Part shown: positions 14,621 to 14,638 of the stretch, in pieces
Numbering within the stretch: the stretch's first letter is position 1
Layout: each line of letters begins with the position of its first letter
NCBI GenBank assembly: GCA_037969115.1
Contig: JBBKWQ010000037.1
Coordinates: 1-14,638 of the forward strand
Reading direction: 5' to 3'
Length of the DNA: 14,638 bases
Source: JBBKWQ01 sp037969115
Lineage (GTDB): Bacteria > Actinomycetota > Acidimicrobiia > Acidimicrobiales > Ilumatobacteraceae
The notes under the pieces: model-generated
Seen by the model: only the letters and a program-made list of their open reading frames with translations
Told to the model about the DNA's origin: nothing
Database searches by the model: none
Position numbers and translations under genes: made by a program

Positions 14621-14636
14621 GCACCGTCGTTGTTGT
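14513..14636. repeat. 17-nt perfect inverted repeat bracketing the Thr/Pro tail and stop codon
   Basis: The 17 bases at 14513-14529 (ACAACAACGACGGTGCC) are the exact reverse complement of 14620-14636, about 90 bases apart. The core ACGACGGTGCC recurs at 14531-14541 and 14543-14553, and its reverse complement recurs at 14608-14618. The transcript end could fold into alternative long stems. It might act as a terminator or be a by-product of Thr/Pro codon repeats. Confidence 0.6.
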
Positions 14637-14638
14637 CG

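Overview
The window is GC-rich DNA with strong G/C-ending codon bias and short intergenic gaps. This fits a high-GC actinobacterium. The mix of genes suggests a marine or aquatic Acidimicrobiia (Ilumatobacter-like) genome: ArsR with an AHSA1 protein, a short YafY-type regulator, a ScyD/ScyE-like propeller, a DddP-like M24 protein and a very long SdrD-B/DUF11 surface protein with a Thr/Pro tail. The taxonomic placement is inference from gene content. No rRNA, tRNA, CRISPR array, insertion sequence or integrase was seen.

Layout, left to right. (1) 1-2519, minus strand: the N-terminal half of a DddP-like/M24 creatinase-fold protein running off the left edge; an arsR-SRPBCC two-gene operon (1586 to 726) under a recognisable promoter with a large palindromic operator; a small dimeric-barrel monooxygenase-like protein; and a conserved hypothetical protein. 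(2) 2618-3133, plus strand: a YafY-type HTH regulator lacking the WYL core, divergent from the hypothetical gene across an inverted-repeat intergenic region. (3) 3312-4571: a secreted ScyD/ScyE-type beta-propeller. (4) 4585-4824, minus: a probable small basic protein of unknown function, divergent from a LysR regulator (4913-5794) whose intergenic region carries two inverted repeats. (5) 5941-7728: an exported serine hydrolase of the beta-lactamase/class C PBP fold with a large N-terminal extension. (6) 7739-8134, minus: a VOC/glyoxalase-like protein, tail-to-tail with the hydrolase. (7) 8393-14620: a 2075-residue secreted protein.

The giant protein has a signal peptide, an SdrD-B-like module, a roughly 530-residue repeat-rich region without a firm family assignment, three diverse SdrD-B modules, one DUF11 module, a tandem array of five modules of about 140 residues, and a Thr/Pro tail. 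It has no LPXTG motif and no C-terminal membrane helix before its stop codon.

The left third looks like small regulator-plus-effector modules (ArsR/AHSA1; YafY-type regulator with monooxygenase-like and hypothetical genes). The right two thirds are dominated by exported proteins. The most unusual sequence-level observations are the 36-bp near-perfect palindrome over the arsR -10 box, the exact 96-bp direct repeat and local codon-usage shift inside the giant gene, and a 17-nt inverted repeat bracketing the giant gene's Thr/Pro tail and stop codon. I did not find a clearly new multi-gene system.
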